Below the pieces are notes generated by a model, which saw only the letters and a list, made by a program, of their open reading frames with translations, did not search any database and was not told the DNA's origin. The position numbers and the translations under genes are program-made. DNA of 64,000 bases from Candidatus Hydrogenedentota bacterium (GTDB lineage Bacteria; Hydrogenedentota; Hydrogenedentia; Hydrogenedentales; CAILVY01): assembly GCA_029565395.1 (NCBI GenBank), contig JAKQOG010000086.1, positions 36,916 to 100,915 on the forward strand. The letters are read 5' to 3'. Below are positions 17,167 through 23,755 of this stretch, piece after piece (within the stretch, counting starts at the first letter, position 1; every line of letters starts with the position of its first letter).

Positions 17167-18504
17167 TTACAAGTAATTCGCGCCATCGTTCGCGTGCGCC
17201 ACAAACACCGGCGCGCCGCCGTTATATCCTTTATGCCGTCGATAATACGTCTCAGTGATCTCATCAATGAAGTCATGACAGATGTCCTTGGGCACCAGAT
17301 TCACCGTCGCGCCACCAAAGCCCGCGCCCGTCAGCCGTGCGCCCAAGGCTCCCGCGTCCCGCGCCGCCTTCACCAAGGCATCCAGGTCAGGACTGCTAAT
17401 CTGAAAGTCATTGGCGCAGCTTTCATGAGAGGCGTTCATCAGTTGGCCGAACAGCTCCGAATCTCCCGCCAGCAACGCATCGCGCGCCGTTTCCACGCGC
17501 CGGTATTCCGTAAGTTGATGCCGAAGCCGCGCTTGGACATGAAACCCGCCATTCGGCTCCGGTAGATCGCCCAGCCACCGGTCGCGCACCTGCTGCGGCG
17601 TGCATTTTAAGCGCGTGGCGGCGTCTATGAGGGTCAGGTTAGGTTTGGGCGCCACACGGGAAAAAATTTCCTCCACTTCCTTTGAGGTCAGGCACAGCGG
17701 CCCGAACCACAAATCCCCCAGACGGTCAATCTCCACTTCAGGCCCGAACTCGTCCTTCAATTGCCGTTCCACCAGAGCGCATGCCAAGGCACAGGTGCGT
17801 GGTCCGGCATTGTATTTCGCCAGTTCCGCGCCGCTTTTGCGCACTTTTACCATCGAATCGCACACCACGATCGCGCAATCCTCCGGCAATGGCGCCACTT
17901 CCACCCGCAACGGGAAAAAATCGATCTTACACGCATGATTGGTCACGCAATTAAGAATGACCGCCTGATCCATGCCCCCGCCGCGCGTTCCCACATAATG
18001 CTCCGCCTCCGCCATCAGCTCCGCCAGTTCCAGCCGTGAGATGTCCTTTTCCAGGTGGAGGCCTAAAACCTTCAAGTAAGCCAGCGCGCACGCCACTACC
18101 AGCGAGGAGGAGGAACTCAATCCCGCAGCAATGGGCAGCGTGCTGGTGACCAGTATGTCCATGCCCCGGAACGCACGCACCTTGAAATGCGTATTCAACC
18201 CTTGAATCGCCGCTTTACAATAATTGTCCCATTCTCCTGGGGGCGACGGCGGCAGATCCGGGCCGTTTTCAAACGTTTTTATCGGAAACGACGGATCGCA
18301 ATTCCGCAGGTCAACTTGCCGGTCTTCCCGCGGACGGAAGGCCACCAAGATCTCCTGGCGGATGGCCATGGGCAACACCGGAAGGCCATTATAATCCGTA
18401 TGCTCGCCTATCAGGTTCACCCGGCCCGGAGACCGGCAGATTTCCGGCTCCTTGGCCCCCGGAAACGCCCTCCAAAACTGTTGCTCAAGTTCTTGAATTT
18501 CCAA
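17167..18504 (-). CDS. galK: Galactokinase (GHMP kinase), TTG start
   Basis: This enzyme phosphorylates galactose (possibly N-acetylgalactosamine) with ATP in the cytoplasm. The galactokinase signature 'PGRVNLIGEHTDYNG' lies at about residues 26-40, the GHMP ATP loop is 'LPIAAGLSSSSSLV', 'GTRGGGMDQAVIL' carries the catalytic Asp region, and motif 3 is 'ARLTGAGFGGATVNLV'. At about 445 residues it is longer than bacterial GalK (about 385) and nearer the eukaryotic GALK2-like size. Start: GGGAGGGAG (minus strand, about 18512-18520) lies seven bases before TTG 18504. A strong promoter lies just upstream of that, so in-frame starts further up (to 18618) would be upstream of transcription. A secreted alpha-galactosidase at 23756 could supply its substrate. 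Confidence 0.88.
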   Translation of the reverse strand: MEIQELEQQFWRAFPGAKEPEICRSPGRVNLIGEHTDYNGLPVLPMAIRQEILVAFRPREDRQVDLRNCDPSFPIKTFENGPDLPPSPPGEWDNYCKAAIQGLNTHFKVRAFRGMDILVTSTLPIAAGLSSSSSLVVACALAYLKVLGLHLEKDISRLELAELMAEAEHYVGTRGGGMDQAVILNCVTNHACKIDFFPLRVEVAPLPEDCAIVVCDSMVKVRKSGAELAKYNAGPRTCALACALVERQLKDEFGPEVEIDRLGDLWFGPLCLTSKEVEEIFSRVAPKPNLTLIDAATRLKCTPQQVRDRWLGDLPEPNGGFHVQARLRHQLTEYRRVETARDALLAGDSELFGQLMNASHESCANDFQISSPDLDALVKAARDAGALGARLTGAGFGGATVNLVPKDICHDFIDEITETYYRRHKGYNGGAPVFVAHANDGANYL

Positions 18505-18538
18505 TGGAGTTCTCCCTCCCACATAGTTATTTCCCGCG

Positions 18539-18567
18539 ATTGTACCTGCCCGCGAAGTATGATTCAA
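18539..18567 (-). promoter_or_regulatory. galK promoter (TTGAAT-17-TACAAT)
   Basis: On the minus strand, TTGAAT (18562-18567) and TACAAT (18539-18544) are separated by exactly 17 bp. The start point would be near 18532, giving a leader of about 28 bases to the TTG at 18504. It is back-to-back with the EF-hand gene's probable promoter. Confidence 0.75.
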
Positions 18568-18581
18568 CGGAACTTCCCCTC

Positions 18582-18608
18582 TTGACTGGGGTTGTATGGT
18601 AATATAAA
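18582..18608 (+). promoter_or_regulatory. Probable promoter of the EF-hand gene
   Basis: TTGACT (18582-18587) and TATAAA (18603-18608) are separated by 15 bp, shorter than ideal. The -35 boxes of this promoter and the galK promoter are only 14 bp apart on opposite strands, so one bound regulator could affect both. Confidence 0.45.
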
Positions 18609-18653
18609 CAGAAAACAACCGTTGGGTGAAACAAATTATTAGGAGAAAACACC

Positions 18654-19268
18654 ATGAGACACATCGTAATCGGTTTCTGCGTACTGGCGGTCATGCTGTG
18701 GGCCGCCGGATTTGCCGGCGCCCAGCCACCCCAGCCTGACAAGCCCCCCAAGCCCCCGAAGACGCCCCCCCTTCAGGAAATCTTCAAACAGTCCGACAAA
18801 GACAATGACGGAAAACTCGCCTTTGAGGAATTTCAAGACGCGGTCGCAAAATTACGTCCGCCGCGGGGCCCGCATGGACAGCGCCCCAACATGATGGAAA
18901 AACTCAGGAGCGCCGACACCGATGGCGATCAGAAAGTATCGCCTGAGGAATACAAGGTGGCATTCCCCGATGCACCCCCGGAAAGATTCAAAGCCATGGA
19001 TAAGAATAATGACGGCTTTATCACCAAGGAAGATTCCCCAGGACCGCTTCCGGCAGGACCTGCCGAGCGCTTGAAGAAAGCGGACGCCAACGGCGATGGG
19101 AAAATTACAGCGGATGAATTCAAAACAGTATTCCCGAATGCTCCGGAAGGCCGCTTTGCCGCCATGGATTCAAATAAAGACGGCGTGATCACCAATGATG
19201 ACAAACCCGCTGGCCCGCCCAAAGGCCCGAAAGGCCCAAAGGGTCCCGGACCCAAGCCAGAAAAATAA
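18654..19268 (+). CDS. Exported five-EF-hand calcium-binding protein
   Basis: This 204-residue protein has a signal peptide (1-23, ending 'AGAQ') and a Pro/Lys linker. Five EF-hand loops follow, at about D48-E59, D88-E99, D116-D127, D144-E155 and D172-D183. All have Asp at positions 1, 3 or 5 and Gly at 6; several keep Glu at 12, while the third and fifth end in Asp, implying weaker Ca2+ affinity. The tail is Pro/Gly/Lys-rich. A role as a periplasmic or surface Ca2+ sensor or buffer is inferred. AGGAGA precedes ATG 18654. It is divergent from galK and ends in a strong hairpin terminator. Confidence 0.88.
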   Translation: MRHIVIGFCVLAVMLWAAGFAGAQPPQPDKPPKPPKTPPLQEIFKQSDKDNDGKLAFEEFQDAVAKLRPPRGPHGQRPNMMEKLRSADTDGDQKVSPEEYKVAFPDAPPERFKAMDKNNDGFITKEDSPGPLPAGPAERLKKADANGDGKITADEFKTVFPNAPEGRFAAMDSNKDGVITNDDKPAGPPKGPKGPKGPGPKPEK

Positions 19269-19293
19269 TCCCCACGCGTAAGAACTATTTATA

Positions 19294-19330
19294 GGTTCCG
19301 GCGGCATCGCCGGAGCCTTATTCTTTTTCC
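19294..19330 (+). terminator. Rho-independent terminator after the EF-hand gene
   Basis: The arms 19294-19303 and 19308-19317 form a 10-bp GC-rich stem (one G-U pair) with the tetraloop GCAT, followed by TTATTCTTTTT. The stop codon of the convergent gene begins at the very next base (19318), so the hairpin separates the two convergent transcripts. Confidence 0.8.
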
Positions 19331-20391
19331 GGAGCCTCTGCTTCCGCCGTTTCTGTCTGCCGCTTCAACTCGATCAGCCCGAAACCCTCCAAATACAGGC
19401 AATAGAACCCCACAATGTACACGGGGATGAGGTTGACCAGATGCGCAACAATGGCAATGGCCCGCGCCACGTCCAGGTTGATGTTCGGCATTGTAATCAC
19501 CATGGCCGCCACGATGGCCGCATGGAATTGTCCGATGAATCCCGGCGCACCTGGAAGACTGATCGCCAGCGCCAGCAACGACAACACCACAAACGCGGAG
19601 TACCACGGCGGGTCCAGGTGGAACGCATACAAAATGGACATATACGTCATGGCGAATATCGCCCACGTTACCAGCGAGAAGAAAACGGACTTCGCCATGT
19701 CGGCCGCCGAACGGAATATCTGCATTCCTTCCGCGAAATGGAACAACAAATCATGCATCGGCTTTACCAGCCGCTTTGAAACCAGCCCCATGCAGGCGTC
19801 CGAAATGCGCAAGGCCAGGCCCTGATTCACATATAACAGCACGAACGCCCCCGCCAGCACGACGAGGAAAGCACAGGCGGAAAAGGTGGCGGCGTGGATC
19901 GCCCCCGGCCTCACCAGCGACGCCGCCCACGCCGGAAAATCCGCTGGAAGGTCTGACACCGACGGTGGACGGTACGTGATCATGGACACCATCATCACCA
20001 CAATCAGACCCACCAGATCCGTCAGCCGGTCCAGTGCCACAAACGCGAAGCACTTGGAAAACGGCAACTGCTCCAGCCGCCCCAACACCAGCGCCCGAAC
20101 CACTTCCCCCGCACGGCCCGGCAAAACAAAATTCGCCAGAAACCCAATCTGCGTCGCGCTGAACATGCTCCGGAACGATACCGGCTTCGCCGTCCGCACG
20201 ATATAGCGCCACCGCAGAATCCGTGTGAAAAAAGACACCACCACCCCCAGCAGCGACAGGCATAGCCACCCCCAATGAATATCGCGCATTGCCGCACCCA
20301 TCTCCCGCACATCCGTCCCCCGAAACGCCCACCACAGCAACACCGCCGCCAAGGCAATCCCAATGACTATTTGAATCCGCTTCTTGTTCAT
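19318..20391 (-). CDS. YbhN/UPF0104 family integral membrane protein (LPG-synthase TM domain-like)
   Basis: A 357-residue polytopic membrane protein with about eight helices. The family pattern 'GFLANFVLPGRAGEVVRALVLGR' appears near residue 95, and 'LALAISLPGAPGFIGQFHAAIVAAM' in the second half. This family is related to the flippase-like membrane domain of lysyl-phosphatidylglycerol synthases (MprF), but the soluble synthase domain is missing here. A role in lipid or lipid-linked sugar translocation is inferred from family. It ends against the terminator of the convergent EF-hand gene and is divergent from the STAND gene at 20592. The Lys/Glu-rich C-terminus ('QTETAEAEAPEKE') should face the cytoplasm. 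Confidence 0.82.
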   Translation of the reverse strand: MNKKRIQIVIGIALAAVLLWWAFRGTDVREMGAAMRDIHWGWLCLSLLGVVVSFFTRILRWRYIVRTAKPVSFRSMFSATQIGFLANFVLPGRAGEVVRALVLGRLEQLPFSKCFAFVALDRLTDLVGLIVVMMVSMITYRPPSVSDLPADFPAWAASLVRPGAIHAATFSACAFLVVLAGAFVLLYVNQGLALRISDACMGLVSKRLVKPMHDLLFHFAEGMQIFRSAADMAKSVFFSLVTWAIFAMTYMSILYAFHLDPPWYSAFVVLSLLALAISLPGAPGFIGQFHAAIVAAMVITMPNINLDVARAIAIVAHLVNLIPVYIVGFYCLYLEGFGLIELKRQTETAEAEAPEKE

Positions 20392-20460
20392 CCTTTACAC
20401 CACCTATCACTTGCAAACGCGGGATTATAGCACAACCCGCCCGCTAATGGGGGGTGGCGA

Positions 20461-20490
20461 TTGAATTTTTCCTTTTGATTGGGCTATAGT
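20461..20490 (+). promoter_or_regulatory. Probable promoter of the NB-ARC/TPR gene
   Basis: TTGAAT (20461-20466) and TATAGT (20485-20490) are separated by 18 bp, within an AT-rich stretch. The start point would fall inside the dyad at 20490-20503. Confidence 0.5.
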
Positions 20491-20503
20491 ACGGCACGCC
20501 GTA
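20490..20503. promoter_or_regulatory. Perfect short dyad at the expected transcription start
   Basis: TACGGC-AC-GCCGTA is a perfect 6+6 inverted repeat placed at -1 to +13 relative to the predicted promoter. The position is typical of a repressor operator; the regulator is unknown. Confidence 0.35.
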
Positions 20504-20591
20504 GTATCGATGTGAAAATAGGGTTGTGATGGTGTACGGGTGAGACGTGTGTACGCTCCTGTGAAAGGAAACAGGGAGATAAAGATCACAC

Positions 20592-23132
20592 ATGGATCCT
20601 AACGTGATAATTGTCTTGGTGAGTATCGCTGGTATTATCGTTCTTGCCTTGATTTTTCATCAATTGAAGGTTAAAGTGAAACATGGGGATGTGGAAATTT
20701 CCATTGACGGTAACAAGTCATCGAAACCTCGGGCGGATAAGACACCTCCATCGGATGTTCAAGCTACAGAAACCCTAATTAATCAACAGGGGCAAACTGT
20801 TACCAACGAAACCAACATTGGAGGTGATCAATACAGAGTGGAGGGCAATGTTTCGCCGGTAACAGGAAATGTGATTCAAGGTGATATGGTTATCGGAGTT
20901 AAAATCATCTATGTGATTCAACAACTGCCATCTCCGCCGCAGTCTTTGCCATGTGTGTATCAAATTGCTGAGCCAGTGGAAAATTTTGTTGACCGGGAAA
21001 AGGAAATCGAAAGAGTACTCTCCTTCTTTGACAGTGTGGGAAACGGACCGGTGATCGTGGGCATCAGGGGGCGTGAAGGAGTGGGGAAAACGGAATTTGC
21101 AAAAGTTTTGGCAAGTAAGCTTAAAGAAAAATTCTGCAATGGGCAGATCATATTCAACCTGCGTGGAACAAGGGAAAACCGTTCCGTAAATCCTGCAACG
21201 GCTGCAGAAGCCTTGACACATGTGGTCCATTCTTTCCATCCTGATGAAAAGTTGCCGGAAAATGAGGCCGAATTGCGGGGCATATATACATTTGTGCTTC
21301 AAGAAAAGAAAGTGTTGTTGTTGATGGACGATGCTTGGTGCATAGATCAGGTGGCTCCCTTAATACCGCTGCCAGCCGGATGCGCTCTGATTGTCACCTC
21401 CAGAGATCAATTTACGCTCGAAGGAATGATAGAGGTTGATCTCGACTTGCTTTCGCCAGAGGAATCTCAAAAGCTCCTATTACAAATTTGTCCACGTATT
21501 AATGTGAATGCCGAAAAGATAGCCCGGGAGTGTGGACATTTACCACTGGCATTAAAGCACGCGGCTTCTTACCTAAATATTCAAACTGAGTACAGCTCTG
21601 AAGAGTATTTCAATGCTCTATGTAGCGAGAAGGAGCGGCTTTTGTCTTTGAAGACGCATGAAATATATATGCATGCGCAAACAGAAGTTGAGGCTTCATT
21701 AGCAGTCAGTTATGGACTGCTGGACGATCCAATAAAACAACAGTTGCGTGCTTCATCAGTTTTTCCAAGTGATTTTGAGGCTAAAGCAGCCAGTGTGTGT
21801 CAATTGAAGGAGAACGAGGCTACGGCGGCGCTGGATTATCTATGTTCAGTCAGTATGATATCGCGGGATGAAAAAACAAACCGTTTTCGCCTTCACGATC
21901 TTGTGCGTGAGTATGCCCGCGCACAACAAAGCGAGGAGGAACGCACCACAATCGAACGACGCCATGCCGAGCATTATGCCAGAGTGCTTAAGCAGGCCCA
22001 CGCGCTGTATTTGAAAGGTGACGATTCTACGCAGCAAAGCTTTAAATTGTTTATTCGCGAATGGGAGAATATCTGCGCAGGACAGGCGTGGGCCGCCGCT
22101 CATTGGGAAACGGATGAAACCGCCGCGCAGTTATGCAGTGAATATCCCGATGCCGGAACATGTTACATTGATCGCCATCTCCACCCCAAGGATCGGATAG
22201 TGTGGCGAGAAACGGCTGTCAAAGCCGCACGAAAACTCAACGACCGTGCTGCGGAAGGCAGGCATCTTGGCAGTCTGGGTGTTGCCTATGCAGATCTCGG
22301 CGATTCCCATAAGGCAATCGAGTATTTTGAACAACGTCTCAATATTGCGCGTGAAATCAGCGATCGGCATGGCGAAGGAACTGTCTTGGGCAACCTTGGG
22401 GGCGCATACTTGAGTCTCGGCGACTCTCAAAAAGCAATTGAGTATCACAAGCAGGCTTTTATCATTATGCATGAAGTTGGAGATCGTCAGGGCGAAGGAT
22501 CTGTCTTGAGTAATTTGGGGATCGCCTACTTGAATCTCCATAAACCGCAAAAAGCAATTGAACATCACGAAAGAGCACTTGACATCGCGCGCGAAATCGG
22601 TGATCGATGTGGTGAAGGAGCCTGCTTGGGTAATCTCGGTAGCGCTTACTTAGATCTCGAATATTCTTGCGAAGAAATTACCTACAATAAACAATGTCTC
22701 GAAGTAGAGCATGAGCTTGTTGACCGGCATGGCGAAGAAAGAGATTTTGGTAGTCTCCAATCGGCTAATAAACATCTTGGTCAAGCGCGTAAGGCGATGG
22801 AGTGTTTCGAGCAGTATCTTGGCATTGCGCACAAAATTGGTGACCTTCGTGGTGAAGCAAATGCTTTGTGGGGTCTTGGAAATACTTTTTTCAACCTCGG
22901 TGCGCCAGAAAAGTCGGTTGAGCACTATAAGCAAGCTCTTACCATCATCCAAAAGATTGGCGACCAACTAAGCGAAGGAAGTACATACTTTAATCTTGCA
23001 TTGGCACTCGATGAGGCTGGACGCAGAAATGACGCTATTCCACATGCAGAAAAAGCGGTTGAACTCTGCAAGGAGATCATGAGTCCACACCTTGCAAAAG
23101 CGCAGGCGTTACTGAAGCGGCTGAAGGAGTAG
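20592..23132 (+). CDS. Membrane-anchored NB-ARC STAND NTPase with TPR sensor
   Basis: This 846-residue STAND protein has four parts. (1) An N-terminal membrane helix (about 4-22). (2) A Gly/Asn/Thr-rich beta segment of about 30-110 ('NETNIGGDQYRVEGN...VTGNVIQGD'), a kind of linker common in bacterial NLR-like proteins. (3) An NB-ARC ATPase with P-loop 'GREGVGKT' (160-167), Walker B 'VLLLMDDAW' (241-249), sensor 'ALIVTSRDQ' and 'GHLPLALKHA'. (4) From about 550, repeated 40-residue TPRs with the pattern 'G..LGNLG.AYL.LG...KAIEY...L.IA.EIGDR.GEG'. No catalytic effector domain is visible; the membrane helix may be the effector, as in membrane-disrupting bacterial NLRs. Codon use is more AT-rich than its neighbours, suggesting transfer. 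Sensing and immunity roles are inferred from architecture. Confidence 0.88.
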   Translation: MDPNVIIVLVSIAGIIVLALIFHQLKVKVKHGDVEISIDGNKSSKPRADKTPPSDVQATETLINQQGQTVTNETNIGGDQYRVEGNVSPVTGNVIQGDMVIGVKIIYVIQQLPSPPQSLPCVYQIAEPVENFVDREKEIERVLSFFDSVGNGPVIVGIRGREGVGKTEFAKVLASKLKEKFCNGQIIFNLRGTRENRSVNPATAAEALTHVVHSFHPDEKLPENEAELRGIYTFVLQEKKVLLLMDDAWCIDQVAPLIPLPAGCALIVTSRDQFTLEGMIEVDLDLLSPEESQKLLLQICPRINVNAEKIARECGHLPLALKHAASYLNIQTEYSSEEYFNALCSEKERLLSLKTHEIYMHAQTEVEASLAVSYGLLDDPIKQQLRASSVFPSDFEAKAASVCQLKENEATAALDYLCSVSMISRDEKTNRFRLHDLVREYARAQQSEEERTTIERRHAEHYARVLKQAHALYLKGDDSTQQSFKLFIREWENICAGQAWAAAHWETDETAAQLCSEYPDAGTCYIDRHLHPKDRIVWRETAVKAARKLNDRAAEGRHLGSLGVAYADLGDSHKAIEYFEQRLNIAREISDRHGEGTVLGNLGGAYLSLGDSQKAIEYHKQAFIIMHEVGDRQGEGSVLSNLGIAYLNLHKPQKAIEHHERALDIAREIGDRCGEGACLGNLGSAYLDLEYSCEEITYNKQCLEVEHELVDRHGEERDFGSLQSANKHLGQARKAMECFEQYLGIAHKIGDLRGEANALWGLGNTFFNLGAPEKSVEHYKQALTIIQKIGDQLSEGSTYFNLALALDEAGRRNDAIPHAEKAVELCKEIMSPHLAKAQALLKRLKE
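22260..22980 (+). repeat. 120-bp tandem coding repeats (TPRs)
   Basis: Six or so 120-base units in frame, each coding a 40-residue TPR of the kinesin-light-chain type. Adjacent units share phrases such as 'GEGxxLGNLGxAYLxL' and 'KAIEYxxxxLxIAxEIxDRxGE'. One unit (about 22670-22790) has diverged from the pattern ('EEITYNKQCLEVEHELVDRHGEERDFGSLQSANKHLG' region), a sign of either decay or ligand-driven divergence. Confidence 0.75.
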
Positions 23133-23161
23133 AAAAAAAATTCTAAAATGAGGCGATTGTC

Positions 23162-23374
23162 ATGAATTGCATGCACTGTCAAGGAGAGATGAAACGGGCT
23201 ACAGCACCGTTCCATATTGACCGCAAGGGATGCCATGTGATGTTGGATTCCGTGCCTGCTTGGGTATGCACGCAATGCGGCGAGGCATATTTTGAGGAAC
23301 GGGAAGTGGGAGCTATTCAAGAACTTGCCCTTGACATGGAACAAAAAGCAGAAGCGATTTCGTTGTCCGCATAA
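23162..23374 (+). CDS. YgiT-type zinc-finger protein (MqsA N-domain-like), orphan
   Basis: A 70-residue protein with two CxxC knuckles ('MNCMHCQGEMKRATAPF' and 'VPAWVCTQCGEAYFEE') and the ending 'GAIQELALDMEQKAEAI'. This is the YgiT/MqsA amino-terminal zinc domain, normally encoded right after a small toxin of the MqsR or DUF4258 type and lacking the HTH domain here. No toxin gene is adjacent: its upstream neighbour, 29 bases away, is the STAND gene, with which it is probably co-transcribed. Either it is a leftover antitoxin or it serves the STAND locus; the latter is speculation. Confidence 0.8.
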   Translation: MNCMHCQGEMKRATAPFHIDRKGCHVMLDSVPAWVCTQCGEAYFEEREVGAIQELALDMEQKAEAISLSA

Positions 23375-23430
23375 GCAAATAATCTGGTTCACAACAAAGC
23401 TTTTCGGACAAGTCCGTTCCCAATTTGGAA

Positions 23431-23614
23431 ACGAGTTGCCATGAATCGTAGATTCCCCCTGAAAACATGAAAATGGGTGGAGGGTATGGGGAATTTTCAG
23501 AGCAGTTGTCATGAATCTCAGATTCCCCCTGAAACCATGAAAATAGCCTTTTGGGGGAATGGGAAACGAGCCCCCCCTTTGCCCCCCGCATGCGGGGGGA
23601 AATTTTCAGAGCAG
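23431..23614. repeat. Two tandem copies of a dispersed repeat (RPT-A)
   Basis: Copy 1 (about 23431-23504) and copy 2 (about 23505-23614) share 'GTTGYCATGAATC', 'AGATTCCCCCTGAAA', 'CATGAAAAT' and end with 'ATTTTCAGAGCA'. Copy 2 contains an internal hairpin CCCCCCGCATGCGGGGGG. A third copy lies inverted at 48802-48880. No coding potential is visible, and the units look like non-autonomous REP/MITE-type elements. The rest of 23375-23755 holds no gene. Confidence 0.75.
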
Positions 23615-23755
23615 GAAAAAACTTCATACGTTAGTGCCATTCATCCTTTGGGTCGTTTTTGTCTTTTAGGTCCTTTTATATAGGTCTCACAAATTTCCTT
23701 CCCGCCCTGTACGTGAACTACAATGGCCGTTTCAGAAACACACGGGAGACCTGCA

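Noticed and set aside
23640..23755. Extended start of the alpha-galactosidase at 23723
   Set aside because: The extra 11 residues would precede a normal signal peptide, and the ribosome-binding site GGGAG is positioned for 23756.
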